Assembly (NCBI RefSeq): GCF_019801605.1
Contig: NZ_JAHVIT010000002.1
Coordinates: 496,001-560,000, forward strand
DNA length: 64,000 bases
Direction: 5' to 3'
Source: Maritimibacter alkaliphilus
GTDB lineage: Bacteria > Pseudomonadota > Alphaproteobacteria > Rhodobacterales > Rhodobacteraceae
Shown: positions 61,413 through 64,000 of the stretch, in pieces
Layout of the letters: each line of letters opens with the position of its first letter
Position numbering within the stretch: position 1 is the stretch's first letter
The notes under the pieces: model-generated
What the model was told of the DNA's origin: nothing
Seen by the model: the letters and a program-made list of their open reading frames with translations, nothing else
Database searches by the model: none
Made by a program: the position numbers and the translations under genes

Positions 61413-61542
61413 TGCGTGCGGATGGCATGTGTGGAAGACGTGCGCTGATGGCATGTGTTGAGGCTGAGCGCGCGCGACATGTGCAGAGGGCGCGCACTGA
61501 TGGCACGCGCGGACGGCAAGGATGGAAGGTAAGCGTTGAAGG
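61413..61542. repeat. Degenerate 26-bp tandem repeat
   Basis: Four to five divergent copies in register: catgtgt at 61426, 61452 and (catgtgc) 61478, then cacgcgc at 61504, each 26 bases apart. Flanking bases GATGG...GA(a/g)G are partly kept, and a fifth partial copy lies near 61533. The period is not a multiple of three, and no credible gene spans it. The 358-base gap between DUF6473 and etfA (61315-61672) holds nothing else but the terminator. Confidence 0.6.
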
Positions 61543-61614
61543 TGGGACACGACGGCGCCCCCAGAAGGGACACGTTGCCGGCACTCGACGGGCCAGCGGA
61601 CCCTCCGCAACGAA

Positions 61615-61641
61615 AAAGGCCCGCGCGGGGCGCGGGCCTTT
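61615..61641 (-). terminator. Terminator of etfBA
   Basis: Twelve-base-pair stem AAAGGCCCGCGC / GCGCGGGCCTTT with a GGG loop; the minus strand continues TTCG. Located 32 bases past the etfA stop. Confidence 0.85.
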
Positions 61642-61672
61642 CGAAGATCGGATCGGGCCGGAGCCCGCAGGA

Positions 61673-62599
61673 TCAGAGCTTTTCGATCAGCGCGGGGACG
61701 GCCTCGAAGAGGTCGGCCACGAGGCCGTAGTCGGCGACCTGGAAGATCGGTGCTTCTTCGTCCTTGTTGATCGCGACGATGACTTTCGAGTCCTTCATGC
61801 CGGCGAGGTGCTGGATCGCGCCGGAGATGCCCACGGCGACGTAGAGCTCGGGGGCGACGACCTTGCCGGTCTGACCCACCTGCCAGTCGTTGGGCGCGAA
61901 GCCCGAGTCGACGGCGGCGCGCGAGGCACCGACGGCGGCGCCCAGCTTGTCGGCCAGCTTCTCGATCAGCGCGAAGTCTTCCTGCGAGCCCACGCCGCGG
62001 CCGCCGGAGACGACGACACCGGCCGAGGTCAGCTCGGGACGGTCGCTCTCGGCCACCTTGTCCTCGACCCACTCGGAGATCGCGGGATCTTCGGCAGCGC
62101 CGATGGCATCGACCGAGGCGGAGCCGCCGGTGGCGGCCGCGTCGAAGGTCGAGGTCCGGAAAGTGATCACCTTGGTGGCGTCCTTGGACTTCACGGTCTG
62201 GATCGCGTTACCGGCGTAGACCGGGCGCTCGAAGGTGTCGGCGTCGACCACGGCGGTCACGTCGGTCAGGATCATCACGTCCAGCAGCGCGGCCACGCGG
62301 GGGAAGATGTTCTTCGCGTCGGTGGTCGCGGGGGCCACGATGTGGCTGTAGTCGCCGGCCAGCGACACGATCAGCGCCGCGGTCGGTTCCGCGAGGCGGT
62401 GACCGTAAAGCGCGTCCTCGGCGACCAGCACCTTGGCGACGCCATCGATGGTGGCGGCCTCGTCGGCGGCGGCCTTGGCGGTGGCGCCAACGGCCAGAAC
62501 GGTCACGTCACCGAGCGCTTTCGCCGCGGAAACGGCCTTGGCGGTGGCGTCCATGGACAGGGTGCCGTCCTGGATCTCGGCAAGCAGAAGAACAGCCAT
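61673..62599 (-). CDS. etfA: Electron transfer flavoprotein subunit alpha
   Basis: A 308-residue FAD-binding subunit that, with EtfB, accepts electrons from acyl-CoA and other dehydrogenases and hands them to ETF:quinone oxidoreductase. The N-terminal domain carries [14 protein letters not shown]. The C-terminal FAD-domain signature from about residue 195 has [36 protein letters not shown] in pieces, then [39 protein letters not shown] in pieces. Its start overlaps the etfB stop by one base (TAATG). It closes the etfBA operon. Confidence 0.97.
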   Translation of the reverse strand: MAVLLLAEIQDGTLSMDATAKAVSAAKALGDVTVLAVGATAKAAADEAATIDGVAKVLVAEDALYGHRLAEPTAALIVSLAGDYSHIVAPATTDAKNIFPRVAALLDVMILTDVTAVVDADTFERPVYAGNAIQTVKSKDATKVITFRTSTFDAAATGGSASVDAIGAAEDPAISEWVEDKVAESDRPELTSAGVVVSGGRGVGSQEDFALIEKLADKLGAAVGASRAAVDSGFAPNDWQVGQTGKVVAPELYVAVGISGAIQHLAGMKDSKVIVAINKDEEAPIFQVADYGLVADLFEAVPALIEKL

Positions 62600-63357
62600 T
62601 ACACGATCCCCTTCTCTTTGAGTTTCGCCACCAGCGTGTCCACGTCGGGCACGATTTCACCGGCCTGGCGGGATTCCGGCTCGGAGGTCTTCACGATCTC
62701 GAGGCGCGGGGCGACATCGACGCCAAGGTCGGCGGCGGTCTTCTCGTCCAGCGGCTTCTTCTTCGCCTTCATGATGTTCGGCAGCGAGGCGTAGCGCGGC
62801 TCGTTCAGGCGCAGGTCGGCGGTGACGATGGCGGGCAGCTTGACCTTCACGGTCTGCAGGCCGCCGTCGACCTCACGCGCCACGGTGGCGCTGTCGCCGT
62901 CCACGTCAAGCGTGTTGGCGAAGGTCGCCTGCGACCAGCCGAGCAGGGCCGCCAGCATCTGGCCGGTGGCGTTCATGTCGTTGTCGATCGACTGCTTGCC
63001 CGCGATGATCAGGCCGGGCTGCTCTTCTTCCGCAACTTTGGCGAGGATCTTGGCGACGGCGAGGGGCTCGATGTCGGTGTGCACGTCATCGGCGGCCACG
63101 ACGAGGATCGCACGGTCGGCGCCCATGGCGAGTGCGGTGCGCAGGGTTTCCTGCGCCTGCTTGACGCCGATCGAGACGACGACGACTTCCTCGGCCTTGC
63201 CGGCTTCCTTCAGACGGATCGCCTCTTCCACGGCGATTTCATCGAAGGGGTTCATCGACATCTTCACGTTGGCCAGATCGACACCGCTGCCATCCGCTTT
63301 CACGCGGACTTTCACGTTGTAGTCGATCACACGTTTCACAGGTACGAGTACCTTCAT
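62599..63357 (-). CDS. etfB: Electron transfer flavoprotein subunit beta
   Basis: A 252-residue AMP-binding subunit of ETF. Seen: [20 protein letters not shown] at the N-terminus, [16 protein letters not shown], the AMP-binding [47 protein letters not shown], and the recognition-loop region [20 protein letters not shown] (EtfB signature, about residues 185-204). ATG 63357 is the family start; the frame to 63447 is an extension without support. Upstream, 292 bases separate it from the divergent dehydrogenase at 63650. Confidence 0.97.
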   Translation of the reverse strand: MKVLVPVKRVIDYNVKVRVKADGSGVDLANVKMSMNPFDEIAVEEAIRLKEAGKAEEVVVVSIGVKQAQETLRTALAMGADRAILVVAADDVHTDIEPLAVAKILAKVAEEEQPGLIIAGKQSIDNDMNATGQMLAALLGWSQATFANTLDVDGDSATVAREVDGGLQTVKVKLPAIVTADLRLNEPRYASLPNIMKAKKKPLDEKTAADLGVDVAPRLEIVKTSEPESRQAGEIVPDVDTLVAKLKEKGIV

Positions 63358-63649
63358 AAGTGTGGTCTCCCATAGTGATGCCGCGCAAGATTCGTGCGCG
63401 GCGCATACTTCTCCCGCGTGTTGATATCGGCTTGGGGCCGGGGACAACAGTACAAAAACCGACGCTTGGCAGCCGGGAACGCCGCGTTTTCGCCTTTCTC
63501 ACGGATTCGTTGCCGCAGTGCGGAAATTCGCGAGGTCGGATTTTTGCCCCTACGTCGCAAATGAGACGATTTGCGTCGGCTGGGCACTGCGGGAATCCGC
63601 TGGCCTGCTATCGCTGGATCCGCGTCCAGTTCAGGGAGTCCCTCGCGCC

Positions 63650-64000
63650 ATGAAAACCCATGTCAAAGCCCTTGTCGTCGGCGGTGGTGCCGTCGGGACG
63701 GCGATCGCTTATCACCTTGCCAAGGCCGGCTGGTCCGACGTGGTCCTGCTGGAGCGGGACGAGCTGACCTCCGGCTCGACCTGGCATGCCGCGGGCCTGC
63801 TGCCGCTCTTCAACATGAGCTATGCCACGACCCACATCCACAAGTACTCGGTCGAGTTCTACAAGTCGCTGGAGGCCGAGACGGGCCTGAACGCCGGCTT
63901 CTCCATCGTCGGCAACCTGCGCATGGCGCAGACGCAGGACCGGATGGACGAATACATGCTCTATGCCTCGACCGCCGAAACCGCGGGCGTGCCCTACGAG
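63650..64000 (+). CDS. FAD-dependent dehydrogenase of the dimethylglycine/sarcosine dehydrogenase family, 3' end outside window
   Basis: Only the first 117 residues are in the window; full members are about 800 residues with a C-terminal folate-binding GcvT-like part. Seen: the FAD motif VVGGGAVGTAIAYHLAKAG (about residues 9-27), the ribose-binding Glu in VVLLERDEL, and SGSTWHAAGLLPLFN with the His that carries the covalent flavin in this family (about residue 46). Members oxidise methylated glycines and pass electrons to ETF. The etfBA operon lies divergently next to it, 292 bases away, an attractive functional pairing. The substrate cannot be settled from this part. Confidence 0.85.
   Translation, partial: MKTHVKALVVGGGAVGTAIAYHLAKAGWSDVVLLERDELTSGSTWHAAGLLPLFNMSYATTHIHKYSVEFYKSLEAETGLNAGFSIVGNLRMAQTQDRMDEYMLYASTAETAGVPYE

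Overview
The window looks like a stretch of chromosome from a marine Rhodobacterales alphaproteobacterium of the Roseobacter group. The evidence is a G+C-rich sequence, the fbcFBC (petABC) cytochrome bc1 operon, two hallmark enzymes of the ethylmalonyl-CoA pathway (crotonyl-CoA carboxylase/reductase and ethylmalonyl-CoA mutase) side by side plus the pathway's malyl-CoA lyase elsewhere, a D-glutamate catabolism cassette, and small families typical of the order (DUF1244, DUF1285, DUF6473, YtoQ). I found no tRNA, rRNA, CRISPR array, insertion sequence or prophage. Most of the content is core metabolism and housekeeping.

Layout. 0-3.4 kb: end of a GMC dehydrogenase, an Lrp regulator, mscL, a glutathione transferase and ytoQ. 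3.5-8 kb: pheS and pheT, separated by two lower-G+C membrane-protein genes. 8-12 kb: a secreted protein of unknown role, rpmI-rplT and pyk. 12-16 kb: N-formylglutamate amidohydrolase, DUF1244, and a run of two cell-wall lytic lipoproteins with a small secreted protein. 16-20.5 kb: the operon dgcN-dgcA-D-amino-acid transaminase, divergent from malyl-CoA lyase. 20.7-26 kb: secreted and racemase-like proteins, accA, and the bc1 operon. 26-30 kb: an outer-membrane barrel, a second GST and a PaiB-like flavoprotein. 28.5-35.3 kb: a four-gene MoxR/DUF58/BatA-DUF4159 operon.

35-39 kb: DUF1285, a hydroxypyruvate isomerase-like protein, a VOC protein coupled to a WYL regulator, and a cation efflux protein. 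39-48 kb: polA, a zinc-finger protein, a 33-codon small ORF coupled to gph, lrgAB, GNAT, rluB, tadA and a UPF0173 hydrolase. 48-52.8 kb: a ceramidase-like membrane protein, gatC-gatA, a lipoprotein, an amidase and OsmC. 52.9-56.5 kb: ethylmalonyl-CoA mutase divergent from ccr. 56.9-64 kb: a LuxR-type regulator without a luxI, a RecD-like helicase, 3-hydroxybutyryl-CoA dehydrogenase, DUF6473, etfBA and the start of a dimethylglycine/sarcosine dehydrogenase-like gene.

How the parts fit. ccr, ecm, mcl1, accA, hbd and etfAB together serve acyl-CoA and C2 assimilation. TTTGCAAA-like motifs upstream of both mcl1 and ccr suggest a shared ScfR/RamB-type regulator. The dgc operon would feed D-amino acids into L-glutamate. 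Intergenic space carries a dispersed family of paired perfect palindromes with a TTCGAA core, always downstream of genes, a second GAGTATTT...AAAGATGAAG element, a pentanucleotide repeat and a 26-bp tandem repeat. No clear-cut new defence or mobile system is present. The least explained loci are the two-gene insert inside pheST, the four-gene MoxR operon and the small ORF before gph.
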